A stretch of 64,000 nt of DNA. It comes from Siniperca chuatsi (Eukaryota; Chordata; Actinopteri; Centrarchiformes; Sinipercidae). A program made the translations under genes and the position numbers. The notes under the pieces are model-generated. The model saw nothing but the letters and a program-made list of their open reading frames with translations. It was not told the origin of the DNA and ran no database searches. The DNA lies in contig NC_058046.1 of the NCBI RefSeq assembly GCF_020085105.1, forward strand, positions 21,807,175 through 21,871,174, written 5' to 3'. Numbering within the stretch: the stretch's first letter is position 1; the number at the start of each line of letters is the position of its first letter. This document shows positions 37,262-63,007 of this stretch, piece by piece.

Positions 37262-37658
37262 TGTCACTGCTGGAGCTGTGTCTCCCTCTTTCTGTCTCTT
37301 CCCAGCCTGTTCCTTAGTCTCTTGTTGTTGGTGTTTTATTGTTGTGGTCTTTCCTCAGCAGAGGTTCCCTGTGTGTTCTCCATGTGTGAGGCCCACTCTG
37401 TCCTGCATACCTGTGTCTCATTGTCATAATCCCCCCGTTTGTATATAGTTTCTGTTCCTCTGTTTGTCTTTCCCTTTTCTTCATGTTTGGCACCATTAAA
37501 TGTTACTTTAACTCCCTGTGTTCTTGAGCATTGTTCATGTTACCTTGAATTTCCAGTGTTCCCTAGCTTCATTAATTGTTATAATAAAACAACTTTTGTG
37601 TCAACCCTGTTTTCTGAGTTTCTCTGGTTCTATTCCTCCTGTGTTCACACCCTTGACA
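37262..37658 (+). mobile_element. Solo LTR of a gypsy-type retrotransposon
   Basis: A 397-bp unit starting TGTCAC and ending TTGACA, so it has the TG...CA ends with a short TGTCA/TGACA inverted repeat. Inside are a TATA motif (TTTGTATATAGTTTC, about 37437-37451) and, downstream, AATAAA (37583-37588), in the order of an LTR promoter and polyadenylation site. The unit is flanked by an exact 5-bp direct repeat ACTGC at 37257-37261 and 37659-37663, the target duplication length of gypsy (Metaviridae) elements. No internal gag-pol remains, so this is a recombination product. It lies about 1 kb upstream of the smarcad1 start codon. Confidence 0.85.
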
Positions 37659-37702
37659 ACTGCAGCTTTATCGATTCAGTACATAGTTTGCTTCAAGTTG
37701 AG

Positions 37703-37800
37703 CGGTCTGTTATTCAGAAACAACAGACCGTAGAATGCCGTAATTGACCAATCAAAATCGAGTATTCAACAAAGCCGTGTAATGATACAATATAATCTCT
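37703..37800. repeat. Possible transposon end fragment with 9-bp inverted repeat
   Basis: CGGTCTGTT (37703-37711) and AACAGACCG (37722-37730) form a 9-bp perfect hairpin. It is followed by TTGACCAATCAAAATCGAGT and GCCGTGTAATGATA, which resemble a terminal segment often seen in teleost repeats. The family is uncertain and the boundaries are not defined. Confidence 0.35.
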
Positions 37801-38277
37801 ACATAATTTGACGGATTTGCCCTCTATGAAGACCTATTGAAACAGTGGGCGTGGCTAAAGTCTCCTGTCATTTAGACGCCACTACTACAGCATCAGACTC
37901 TACCACAGTGTACCTCACTTTCAGAAAACAATGCAGGCATACAGTAAATGACACCTACAAGTCACGTGGTTACATCAGGGTTACAAGCTATTTTTGGCTT
38001 AATGTATTTTACATCATCACGTCACAGGTTTCATAAACGATGTTGGACAGACTGTCAAGACGGTTCACCTCGTATTCCCACTAGTGGAATACACCGTTAA
38101 TCACACAGTAACACCATGAGACCTTACCACCTTATATATTAGACTACGCTAAGTAAATCACAGGAGTCTTGGAGGGGGGAGCAATGAATGTGTCGCTGCT
38201 AACGATTCAGCCTGTAAAATAGAATTTGAGCAGAAACGGAAGTGGACTACAGCGCATTATTTAGACTCACCCGTGAG

Positions 38278-38352
38278 TTTCCGCCCACCTCTTCCTCCGA
38301 CCAATAAGCAGAGCCGGCGCATCCTCCAGGGCCGCTGGAGTTCGCGGGAAAT
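38278..38352 (+). promoter_or_regulatory. smarcad1: smarcad1 promoter region with CCAAT and E2F motifs
   Basis: GC-rich, TATA-less block 320-390 bp before the start codon. It contains a GC-box-like CCGCCCACC, ETS-like CTTCCTCC, CCAAT at 38301-38305 (CGACCAATAAGC) and TTCGCGGGAAA at 38341-38351, whose reverse complement TTTCCCGCGAA fits the E2F consensus. This is a typical housekeeping, growth-regulated promoter. The start site is not determined. Confidence 0.5.
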
Positions 38353-38668
38353 CCGCTGCTGTCGTGATCACATCAAACCTAATTGGACTCCGGATTAAAC
38401 AACTGTCTTTGATACTAAATCAGTGTTTCATTAATCGATCCATTTTAGACTATTACGGTTCAAAACGGAGCAGTGACACAGCTCAAAATCGCCGTCTATT
38501 TAAGACTGCTGCCCTGGCTGCTATGCTAACATCCGACGCTAGTTAGCTTGCTAGGTTGTCATATCGGCTAACAGGAACGTTGTGCTGCATGCGATAGGAC
38601 TCACAAAATACTGCTGACTAGAAAGAGACAAAGGGCTGCCGCTGTCAGGCACAAAACAGACTGTTAAA

Positions 38669-52130
<13,462 letters not shown>

Positions 52131-53377
52131 TACGCAAACACATGAAACTTGAGACTGTACAAATACTTTTTTGATGGCATTCCTGTGATTCTGGGTAGAC
52201 TTGAGTGTTCTGACTGAACACACACACTCTTGTGTTCATACTGGAAAACTGAGAACCTTTTGCTGCAAAAAAGGTTCTGATGTTGAGATCTGATTTACTG
52301 TGTAGCATGGTAGCTGTGCCTAAAACACTATTTTTACATGCACACAGTTTTTGCTCCTACTCTGATTACGAGACCAGTATATAAAGGCAAAACAAAAATA
52401 TTGCCCTTATAATATTATGCACTGCACATGTTACGCAAGGGTCTCAAGCTGTAGAAACTTGAAAGAAAGTAGTGTTTCTAAGTTCTAAGTTCAGCATGTA
52501 TTGGAGTACACCATCGAACACATTTGACTGAATGAAAGTATCATAATTTAAGTTCACATTACCCATGCAGTCTTGTATTATTCACATTCAGATACAGGTA
52601 CTGTATGCCGGTAAGGAAGAAAATGATGCTTACTGGCAGTCTGTGATGGATGAAATATTCCAAATTCTAGTACTGAAATTGTGCTTACATACTCGAAAAG
52701 GTGGTGCACGAGAATGGAAAAGATTTAGTTTTACCATCCTTCATACCAGACAGTGTTGCATCTTGCCTGTTGTACTTGCCAGTTCTTAAAAAAAATAGTT
52801 TTGTTTTGCTGCTATGATCCACAGCAACATTTGAACAGCAGCAGGTAGGACAAGTATACTGAAAATGTTGATATTCACACTGATTTCTTCTGCTACCATG
52901 GCTGATCAAACATTTTTGACAGTTGTGGCTACATCAAAAAATCAGCCAAGTATCTGGAAATTGTATTCTCTGTCACTGTAAGTGTAATGTGTTGAGTTTC
53001 ATCCTGATGTCATATCTTTAAGTAAATTTTTCGGCAAGGGCAAACTGATTTGACCTTTTTTGACTGAAGATACATGGTTGTGTGGGTGTAGTCGATGAAT
53101 TTAATACACAATTATTCCAGTTTTTCTAGTGTGTAAAATGAGAAAAACTAAAACAAAAATATGAAATAGAATGTCTTTAATAAATATGGTGCTTGAATTG
53201 GTTCCTCTACTCCTTTAAATATCTTCAGCCAAGCGACACAGAAGCTGATGATTTGATGAAGCAGCTGCTGCATTCATAAACTATAGAAGTGGCTAATGTG
53301 TTGTAAGTGTACAAGTGTTACAGTAAAAGTTTTACAAAGTCATTTGTATGTTTTTAAGGTTCCTGTTTGAACTGAAT

Positions 53378-53395
53378 AATAAAAATTGGAATAAA
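53378..53395 (+). terminator. smarcad1: smarcad1 polyadenylation signals
   Basis: Two AATAAA hexamers at 53378-53383 and 53390-53395, followed by GTTTGTGTGTTC, a good GT-rich downstream element. This gives a 3' UTR of about 1.27 kb after the TGA at 52128-52130. Confidence 0.75.
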
Positions 53396-53419
53396 CGTTT
53401 GTGTGTTCATACCTACGGT

Positions 53420-54006
53420 GGTTCTACAGGAGGAGTTGCCAATAAGAAAATTATCTTTTGAAAGACTTACACCTTTCTAACGCCAAGTTTGGCATTAATA
53501 ATAATATATATTAAGAAATATGTGATGTAAAATTGCCCATGAGTTTCATTTTTGAACAAGTCTAAGATCATAATTAAAAGTCAAATTTCACCAAACATGC
53601 TAATTAAAAAAAGAGGTTTAAATAATGTAAAACATGAAGAATAACAAATAACTAAAAATGTATAAGTACTGTACTTTTAAATAACATTAAGGTTTAATGA
53701 TATTTCGATCTAGAGACTGGAAGATATGAAATTAACTGGACTTAATCCAGTTTCTCTGAAAGGACCTGTGAATTTGCTCAATTGTATGAATGGTGGCATG
53801 AATTTTTAGTATTTCTTATTTCTAAAATTATGAAGTGTTCTTGATTGCTTTTGCTACTGGCAGACATCTGCCACTTCAAAGAAATGAGTAAGTTTATAGA
53901 AAGTGTGTGTGTGTGTGTGTATCCCTTGTGGTTATCAATGCATTATCGATATACGCCATTGCATCAGATTTAAGACAACTCAAGGTGACATACAACAGTA
54001 AATGTC
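53420..54006. other. Convergent intergenic spacer smarcad1/perforin
   Basis: AT-rich sequence between two genes that point at each other. It contains a short GT array at 53904-53921. Nothing else recognised. Confidence 0.5.
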
Positions 54007-54062
54007 CAAAATCAAAATCACTTTATTTTGGTATGTACAATGGATACACAAGGGCTTTGACT
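54007..54062 (-). terminator. perforin polyadenylation signal within a short repeat-like segment
   Basis: AATAAA on the minus strand (54027-54022), about 310 bases after the perforin stop. The surrounding CACTTTATTTTGGTATGTAC and GGGCTTTGACTTTGGTT resemble a dispersed teleost repeat tail, so the gene may use a repeat-derived polyadenylation signal. Confidence 0.5.
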
Positions 54063-54336
54063 TTGGTTAGTTTATATTGACACATTACAGTACATTTACA
54101 TAGAAGACAACTGACAGCTATTTTTTTTTCCTTCTAAGGATGGAATCGTGTAGAATTTTACATTATGAAATTGTATGTGAGAAAAGGGGGACGAGTTTGC
54201 TTGGCAAAATGTTGACACATGTCTCCAGTTAAAATGCAAGGGAAATGACATGATTAAAAAACCTGATACTTGAAAGTTTAACATTATGTATTAAGAAAAT
54301 GTTAAAATCTACATTAACACATTGTAATGTAACAAT

Positions 54337-56750
54337 CTACTCAGCATTGGGGGAATAACGTCCACACCTGAAGCCTGTCAAGTGAGCATCACATTTGATG
54401 GTGTAGGTGAAATAGAGAACGCCTTTGCTCAGCTGACAGCTTAGAGAGCGAGTTCCTCGCTCAGGAAAGACAACACATCTACCCGCTACGTCATTGTAAA
54501 GCACATCTCTATCCCAGACTTCAAACCTCAACTCCTGACCCAGTTCCACTGATCCAAAGTCATACGTCACATTCCACACTGGATCATTGTTGTCCATCAT
54601 CGTCTCAGTCTCCTCGTATATGCCATTGTAGAAGATCTTCACGAAGGCGTCCGTTTTCGTGAAGGTGTCTGCCCTCAAACCTGCAGCTCTGTGGATCTCC
54701 AGTCTGAGAGTTCCTCTGCCAGCACGTAGAGGACAGCAATTATGGTCCAGGTTGGAAGTCGGGGAGCAGTTCTTGAGACCAAGCTGGTCCTCTTTCAGCT
54801 GGTTCTCTTTAATATACTCCGTGACAGTGCTTTTCAGATTACCACTGATCTCTGAGTCCTCCACCAAATGATGCAGAGGGAAGATGGCGTAAGAAACCAC
54901 ATCGGGGTTGTCGTGGAGGCTGTTCATCCAGCTGTGATAAGCTTCAGATGGGTCCTGCTGGTAGAGGATGTCAGGGAAGTACTTCTCCCCTCCGATGACC
55001 TCAATCTTATGAGTCATGAAGCCTTGGTAGAAGCCCATGCTCATATTACCCTTCAGGAGGTTGTCACACTTGTTGGAGAAGGATGCATTGGCAGGGAGGA
55101 AACCAAGAGCCATTCGGAGTTCAGCGTTCAGGCAGTTTTTGACCTCTGACTCGGAGAAGCCCTTCAGTGTGGCCAGGCAGGTCCTGAAGGCAGTGATTCG
55201 CCTCACCTTACCACCAAGATGGACCTAGGAAACACAAACAAGTAATAAAATGAAGGCTGAAAACTCCCTATTGGCTTATGAGTAACAAGGTTCATCCTCC
55301 ATCCCTCCCTCCGTCATTATCTTCAGCATTATTTTGCACTTGTTGAAAAACAACTATTCCAAAAAGACATTCTGCAGCACTACAGTACTACAGTATCAAA
55401 GACAGGAAAAGCAGACTGTATCAACCACCTGACCTGGTGTATGTAGTGTGTTCCATAGGTGTCTATCAGCCGTCTATATAGTGCTCTGTCCTGGCTTGTA
55501 TTTAAACTCTGTGGGAGTCTCTTCAGATGCTTCGTGAACTCTGCACTCAGCTGGGGATGATCAGCCAGCCTGTAGCTGAAACAAAAGGCATGTGGAGTTC
55601 ACAATGAGAATATCATCTTGACATTTGACAAACAATAAAGTTAAGTCAAGTTCACTGTGAGGTCTCACCTTAAGGTGTTGTAATTTAACAAAAATGTTTC
55701 TTTTGTGTACCATGTATTCCTTAATTCATTTCAAACCTTTTTCTTAAATTACCATCTTTTCAAAGTCTGTTTTTCTCACAACCTAAGAAACACCTACTAG
55801 CTATATCTAAGTTATCTTTTAAATTTTGAGATGTGACCTATACAGTATATTTTCACAATGCATTTGCCTTTATATGGAGGGGATGTCAGTTAAGAGTATC
55901 AGTTCAATTAATTTCATAATCTAAGTGAGACTACATCAATCAGCAAATTACAAATAATTACAAAACTCCATTTTTAACAACCCCACTCCTCTTCACCTGT
56001 AGTAGGTGCAACTGATTTCATGGATGGCAAAAGTGGCCTTGTCCACACTGTGCTGTGAGCGAGCAAACTTTGCCAAGTCTGAGCGGCTTCCTCCCAGCAC
56101 TGCCTTGCCAATATTTTCCAAACTCAAACCCAGGCCCCAGTTGTTGTTAACCAGGGAGTTGGAGCTGCGCAGCAGGGAGTCCACGGAGTGGTGGAGGGCA
56201 CTAGAAAGCTGCTTACTGCAACGGCTGAAGGGACGCCAGTCGAGCACTGCTGCTGGGAGCCTCTGAATCTGAGGAGGAGAGAGAAGGCAGGATGTAGGGT
56301 GGGATGCAGGTGGAGGAAGGAAATGGTTAAAGGAAGAGTGGAATAGTATAGATGGAGGAAAAACACGGAGCAGGAGGAGCAAAAATGTGGTTTGAATGGA
56401 ATTAAGTGAAGGGAATTTAGACTGATTGAAGACACCATGGAAAAGAGTGAGAAGAGAAAGCTGAGTTTCACACTTTTTACCTGTCCTTTTTGGAAGCGGT
56501 TTGGACACAGTGTACAGGTGTGGTTGTCAGCCAGATGACCTTTGACATTGATGACATATGCCCCTGTTCGACGCATCCTCACCACATCAAAACCCTCCCC
56601 TGCCAGGTTGTGGCCTGGGACAAAAGGGGCTTTCTCACACGCTGACCCTGAGCCAATCCAACAGCCCTGGACTCTGCAGACCTCCAACGTGACCAGTAAA
56701 GCCAATATAAACAAGACAAAGTTGCTCTGTTGGTATCCTCCTGCTTGCAT
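54337..56750 (-). CDS. prf1: Perforin-1-like protein (MACPF/C2 pore-forming effector), four coding exons
   Basis: Secreted granule protein of cytotoxic lymphocytes that assembles calcium-dependent pores in target membranes. Minus-strand exons: 56750-56481, 56268-55997, 55575-55434, 55224-54337. Phases 0, 2, 0 all join, and no internal stop occurs. The product is 523 residues (human PRF1 555). An N-terminal hydrophobic signal peptide (FVLFILALLVTLEVC) ends near residue 29 before CWIGSGSACEKAPFVPG. The MACPF signature YGTHYIHQVHLGGKV is at 221-235. A short Cys-rich EGF-like link (NCSPTSNLDHNCCPL) precedes the C2 domain at about 399-475. C2 calcium-site acidic residues are present: TKTDAF (about 420), DNNDPVW (about 439-445) and WDRD (about 465-468). 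The gene therefore looks functional. Teleosts carry several prf1 paralogues and I cannot say which number this is. It lies head-to-tail with mpeg1 on the same strand. Confidence 0.92.
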
Positions 56751-57117
56751 GGTTACCTAAATGTAACAACACGTGGAGGGTGAGAAAGTAGTCAGTAAAG
56801 TCTATGTTTTAATGATCACTTCTTTGCTATGAAATACTTCCTTTAACACGAAATGTCTGTCTAATATAAAATCCATTGTATTTGCCTTTTAGTTAAAACA
56901 CATTTCCACAGTTTTACCAGTGAGCAGACTGCAGGGTTGTTGCTGGTAGCAAACTATCTTATTATGGAAGATGAGTTATGTGTGTTACACAGTAAATACA
57001 GATGAGCGTCTAATCCTCTCTGCTTTATAAACTGGAGTAATCCTGCCACAGATGTTGTGTCAACTCTAAAAACACGCACAACAGAGACATACACCATAAG
57101 ACAACATGCACTCTTAC

Positions 57118-57395
57118 CTTGGACTGTATTTTTTTTTTATCGTCCTTCAGACTGTGTCCTCGTCCTTGTTTAAGAGTTGTCAGCCTGTAGCCTTCTTTGC
57201 CCACTAAAAATCCTGTACAGATTTTAACAGCCACGAAAAATACATTTGTTGTGCCTCCCTCTCTTTGCTAACCCCATCGATGCCACAGCTCACTGTCACT
57301 GATGAACTGCAGACTGAACTAAACTAAACTCTTGATCCTGCTGGAAATTAAATCACTGTTGATAGAGCTTTGGCTGTGCTGAAAGCCTGCTGGGT
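57118..57395 (-). promoter_or_regulatory. prf1: perforin non-coding first exon and TATA-type promoter
   Basis: On the minus strand a strong donor CCAAG|GTAAGAG ends an exon at 57118. The perforin start-codon exon has a matching acceptor ACATTTAG|GTAACC just before its ATG (exon from 56756). This implies a 5' UTR intron of 361 bp (57117-56757). A minus-strand TATAAG at 57424-57419 (CTTTTTTATAAGG) would place the start near 57390. The exact start is inferred. Confidence 0.5.
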
Positions 57396-57470
57396 GCACT
57401 CTTTTGTCTGTCCGCCGCCTTATAAAAAAGGCAGAGGAGGGAGTTCCCCTGCTTCAGGGCTATGTATCTG

Positions 57471-58480
<1,010 letters not shown>

Positions 58481-58495
58481 GTACAAAAAATGTTT

Positions 58496-58501
58496 TTTAT
58501 T
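58496..58501 (-). terminator. mpeg1: mpeg1 copy 1 polyadenylation signal
   Basis: Minus-strand AATAAA, about 620 bases past the stop. The corresponding AATAAA in copy 2 is at 62458-62453, so the signal is retained in both duplicates. Confidence 0.55.
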
Positions 58502-59119
58502 CATGTATTGGAAAAATGCTTCAATTTCAATTATCTGTAAATATATTTATAAAAAACATGTTTTATGAATGGTACATTCAAACAAAGTCATACAACGCAT
58601 TCAAGTTCTTAAACTGGGAATAAAAATGTTGTACTAATGCACTACATGGCATTGAACATCTTGGCCTCATGGGGGCAGTATTGGTTCACTGTGACCTTTG
58701 GAAATCACTTCTGCTTTGTGCCATTTTGTGATTTCAAAGGCAGATTGCTCTGGAGTCACATGTTTCTTAGATCTAACATAATATGATATTGTCTACAGTT
58801 TCACCTTAAAGTACACACCATGCTATCAAGAAAAAATGCCTACCAATGAATGTATTGTTAAAACTATTACATTTACAATCCATAGCAGTTGTTAAAATGT
58901 CAATTACAAATTTGTTTCATATACATTCCAAAAGAAGGATAATTAATGCAAAGTCCAACTGATTCAAACTAGGAGCTCTCAAACATGTGAACAATTTCCA
59001 CCCCCCAAAGATGCATGACAGAAATTTCTGAGGTGACAATCAACAAGGAAGTGAAAATCAAAAGCTGTCACACCAGATTAACCTCTCCGACTAACAAGCC
59101 TCTAAGATGTGTGCTTCAC

Positions 59120-61661
59120 TCAAGCCTCATTTTGCTGTGTCTCCCTCTCTACTTCATCACGGTCAACCTCTCCACGTATTTCCTCATAGCCTCTAACTGT
59201 CCTAAACCCAGCCAGCCTCCTCCTTCTCTTCACCAGGAGTACTGCCACTACCACCAGCGCCATCATACCAATCACCCCAAAGGCTAACCCTGCCTTTTCT
59301 CCTCTAGACATCTGACTCAATTCTGGGTTAAGCTTCTGTACAATTTCCTTGATTTCCTCTGGTTTGGCCAGTTTCCACTCCTTGGTCTGCCCCACTCTGA
59401 CCCAGCTCTTATCTCCTTCAGTCATCACCATGACCGTGTTTGTGGCTTGCATGCTGACAAGTGGAGGTTTAGTGAAAGGAGGAAGATGGATCGGAAGCAG
59501 CTGCCCACCTGTGAACAGTCCTGACTGGACACAGTAAAGAATTTCACAGCCGTCGCTCACTGTAGCAAGGTGCTGACTGAACTTGGGAGGGCAGCGATGT
59601 TGATACCCTGCCAGTGGGTTGCTTGACTGACAACTGAAGAGGCCTCCGAATGGTACTGAGTATCTGGTGGCCGTTTCATAGTCTTTACTCACACAGATCA
59701 CTTGGCCGTCCGAGAGAAACTTTACCGGAATGAAGTTTGGGGGGCAGCTTTTGGCATTGGTTAGGGGGTTCAGGAGAGAGGGGCTGTATATCCCTCCAAA
59801 CAGATACCCTGAGTTGTCTGGGGCCTTTCCATTTACAGAGCACCAGTAGGTGTCGATGCGGGCAGAGCGAACATGGTAGTTGTCCTGACACACTTTACGA
59901 TGGCAATGTGAAAACCCAAGAAACCCACACCGATAGCTTTGGTCATAGCAATCGTATGAAGTGTAACCCTGCTGTCTCACTTCTGATCTCAGTAAAGTGG
60001 GGGAGTAAGGCGGACGACAGGAGAAGTCACCTGTTTCAATGTTTTTCTGGGCCAAGGCATCACATAGTGGACCAGCATCTGAGCTGACCTGAATACACTC
60101 TTGGTAGACACCACCAAAACTGAGGTTTGTAGCGGGGCCCTCACAGGATGCATCATCAATGTTGGCTTGGAAGTTAAAGTTCTTGAGTCGATGTCGACAC
60201 ATCCAGGCGCGTGTTGACCTTGTAGTATCGCTCTATGGCCTGACTCACTGTAAGAGCCACTTTGCCAACTGTAGGCTGTGGCAGATCAGGGAAGGTGTTG
60301 GTGTTTATAAAGCTGTGTAGGGGAAATCCTGACCGATCAATAGCAACCAGGTTGTTCCTTGTACTTTCCTGCCACTTCTGCAGAGTGATGCCAGGATAGA
60401 AAGGTGTGCCGCCACCATGGCTTTGGATGAGAGAGTACTGAATATTGGACTGATATGTTTGAAGTAATGAGCTCTGTTGGGTATTTTGACTGCTTATGTC
60501 AAACTTGAGTTTGTCAAAAAAGTTTAAGCCTGCCTGTGCTTTGACAGTGGAACTTTCTGACACACTGTCCGACACGTATGAAGAACGGAGGTAGTCTTCC
60601 TGAACCAAAGTAGCCCCCGCATCGACACTTGTGATAACATGGGTTCCATAGTCCAGCACCATCTTCTCTGAGAGATATTCTGCGTTCCTTGTTTGGTTGT
60701 TTTCAATTGCATCAGCTATGTCTTTGGCTTGTTGAGCAAAGCGTGTGTCCAGAGTGAAGTCTGGATAAGCCTGAACTGTGTAGATGAAGTTACGAACCTT
60801 TGAGGAAAAGATTAGAAATCATTATGTTAGTCTGTTTTTGTTGTGGGGTCTGTTTTTATTTCAGCTTATTCATTTTCTATTCCTTTTCTTTATTTGCTTT
60901 TTAAAGTGACATCTCTAACATCTGTCCAGGAACTACAGATAAAAAATAGCCTTCTGGCTCGCACAGGCACATTTACAGCAATGATGTATAATGTGCTCTG
61001 CCTCTGTTAAATAGTCCAATAAATAGAATAAATATTTAAGGAAACTCAACATTTTTATCAACCAAATGAATAAGTAATCCATGTTAGAGTAGTGTTTTAT
61101 TTTATACTTAAACAAAGTATTTGGAAAATTATTTTAGATTTTGATCCACAATCAGTCACAACTTTGTGCTTTTTATTTTATACATCCAAACTATGCAAAA
61201 TAAAAACTTACTTGCACTCTGGCTGTAGTTGAAGAGTCTTTGACCTGATGGGTTTTCATCCTCTGGTTCTCTGTAGAAAATTTGCCATTCAGCACCGGGA
61301 GGAAGGATATGTCTGCATTTATGGTGTTAGATGTAGAGCTTTTCTGCTCCAGCCAGGAGCTGATTATCTCTGAGTTTGTCTCCACACCCGTCTCCTTGTG
61401 GGGGATGACAAACACCTCATCTGGGATGAGGTAGAGCCCGTCCTCAGTGGTCTGGCACTGGAAGTAGCTGAGGTTCATGACTCGACCCATGTCCATGTTC
61501 CGGAGGTTGTCCCAGCCACCGCCTGGCAGCACCTCCAGTGCTGTGATGGAGAGGTTGGTGGAGGCACGACATTGTCTGAGCCAGTTGGTGGGGCGGCTGA
61601 CAGGGACTGAAGAGCAGACATGAAGGAGAGAGAGAGCCACGAGGGTCACTGCTGCCTGCAT
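59120..61661 (-). CDS. mpeg1: Macrophage-expressed gene 1 / perforin-2 (copy 1), two coding exons, apparent double frameshift
   Basis: Membrane-anchored MACPF protein of macrophages that perforates engulfed bacteria in phagosomes. Minus-strand exon 1 is 61661-61212 (signal peptide [14 protein letters not shown]) and exon 2 is 60797-59120, joined in phase 0 (CAA|GTAAGT, CTCAAAG|GTT). The MACPF signature [17 protein letters not shown] lies in exon 2. After the EGF-like and P2 domains come a membrane segment ([16 protein letters not shown]), KRRRR and a short acidic cytoplasmic tail with GYEEIRGE. The frame breaks twice, at about 60207 and 60184. The first frame ends in TAA at 60176-60174, and the frame carrying [16 protein letters not shown] resumes from 60202. 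Each break is explained by one missing base in a short run (C, then A). This is either a recent pseudogene or an assembly error; everything else is intact. Typical MPEG1 proteins are about 700 residues, which the two parts together approach. Confidence 0.85.
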
Positions 61662-61689
61662 GATTGCTGTGTCAGAAAGGGCTGAGACG

Positions 61690-61760
61690 GCTGAATATAA
61701 GGTTCAAACCAAGTTCCTCCTCCTCTTATGCAATTTATCATATGACAAACAGGAATATCT
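61690..61760 (-). promoter_or_regulatory. mpeg1: mpeg1 copy 1 proximal promoter
   Basis: On the minus strand TAAGAGGAGGAGGAACTTGG (about 61729-61710) holds overlapping GAGGAA-type ETS/PU.1 sites, followed by a weak TATA-like CTTATATTC (about 61701-61693) 30-40 bp from the ATG. PU.1 is the expected driver of macrophage genes. The TATA is so close to the ATG that the 5' UTR would be only a few bases, so the real start may be elsewhere. Confidence 0.35.
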
Positions 61761-61761
61761 T

Positions 61762-62317
61762 GTTTAGTAACTGGTGGGCGAGGATGAGGTTTTACTTTCA
61801 TTTACAAGTCATTAATTTACCCCAACGTATATATACTACAGGCTAGTTATTAACAGAAAAAATAAGTCAGTTGGCCCTTTCTAAGACACATTTTGATAAG
61901 AGTCATAAACCTGTGTTTTATATACAGCAATTATGTGATTTATGTTACCTAATTGTTCAAGTGATTACAAGATGTGATTTCTCAGTCAGTGCATGATCAG
62001 GTGATAAAAGCACAGTGTGTTGAAATGAACTGTAACTTGTAATGAACAATAATAATCTACTCGAGTGATATGAAGAAGTCAATGAGAACCTGCCAAAACA
62101 TGTACTGTTGTAAGTAAATGAGACCACCATGCAGTCTGAGGACGAACACCATAGCCTTGATTTATCAGAACAAAAACACATTTGCCAAGAGTTTTTCCAT
62201 GTACACTAGAGCAGTGCACACCTGCAGTATGTTTGTTTAACATTATCTCTCTCTCGCATTATTCCCCCACCCAACACGCAAACTGCTACAATCTGAAAGC
62301 AAAGCAGCTGAGAAAAA
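61762..62317. other. Spacer between the two mpeg1 copies
   Basis: AT-rich unique sequence separating the copies, holding copy 1's presumed upstream control region. No exon or repeat recognised. Confidence 0.4.
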
Positions 62318-62452
62318 ACAGATCCATTAAGTTGTTTTACATTACTTTAATAAGTAAAGTGCAGTGCAAAATAATTTAATTGACATACATTTTTAAATCC
62401 TGTCAATTATATTAGCATGATAAAAAAAATACATTCTTAATCTAATGCTTTT

Positions 62453-62458
62453 TTTATT
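62453..62458 (-). terminator. mpeg1: mpeg1 copy 2 polyadenylation signal
   Basis: Minus-strand AATAAA at 62458-62453, about 550 bases past the copy 2 stop and in the same relative place as in copy 1. Confidence 0.55.
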
Positions 62459-63007
62459 CATATGTTGAAAAAAAAGCTTCACAAAATGCTAATCAATTGT
62501 CTGTAAAAAATATTTAGAAAAAACTACATTTTATAAATGGTACATCCAAACAAAGTCATACAAAGCATTCAAATTCTTAAACTGGAAATACAAATATTTA
62601 TACAGTACATGGCATTATGCAGATCTAATATAATATGATATTGTCTAAAGTTTGTACATACAAAATGCAGTTTACTTATGCTAAACATGACTTGCACATA
62701 ATGCTAGCAAATGCTAGGAAAGAATGTCTACTAATAAATGTTTTGTTAAAACTATTACATTTGCAATCCATAGCAGTTGTTAAAATGTCAATTACAAATT
62801 TGTTTCATATACATTCCATAAGAATAATAATAATTGCAAAGTCCAACTGATTCAAACTAAGAGCCCTCAAACATGTGAACAATTTCCACCCTCCAAAGAT
62901 GCATGACAGAAATTTCTGAGGTGACAATCAACAAGGAAGTGAAAATCAAAAGCTGTCACACCAGATTAACCTCTCCGACTAACAAGCCTCTAAGATGTGT
63001 GCTTCAC

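Noticed and set aside
60174-60207. A tiny intron explaining the mpeg1 copy 1 frame change
   Set aside because: No GT-AG pair gives a workable intron, the segment is far below minimum intron length, and a third frame codes sensibly across it. Two base losses explain it better.
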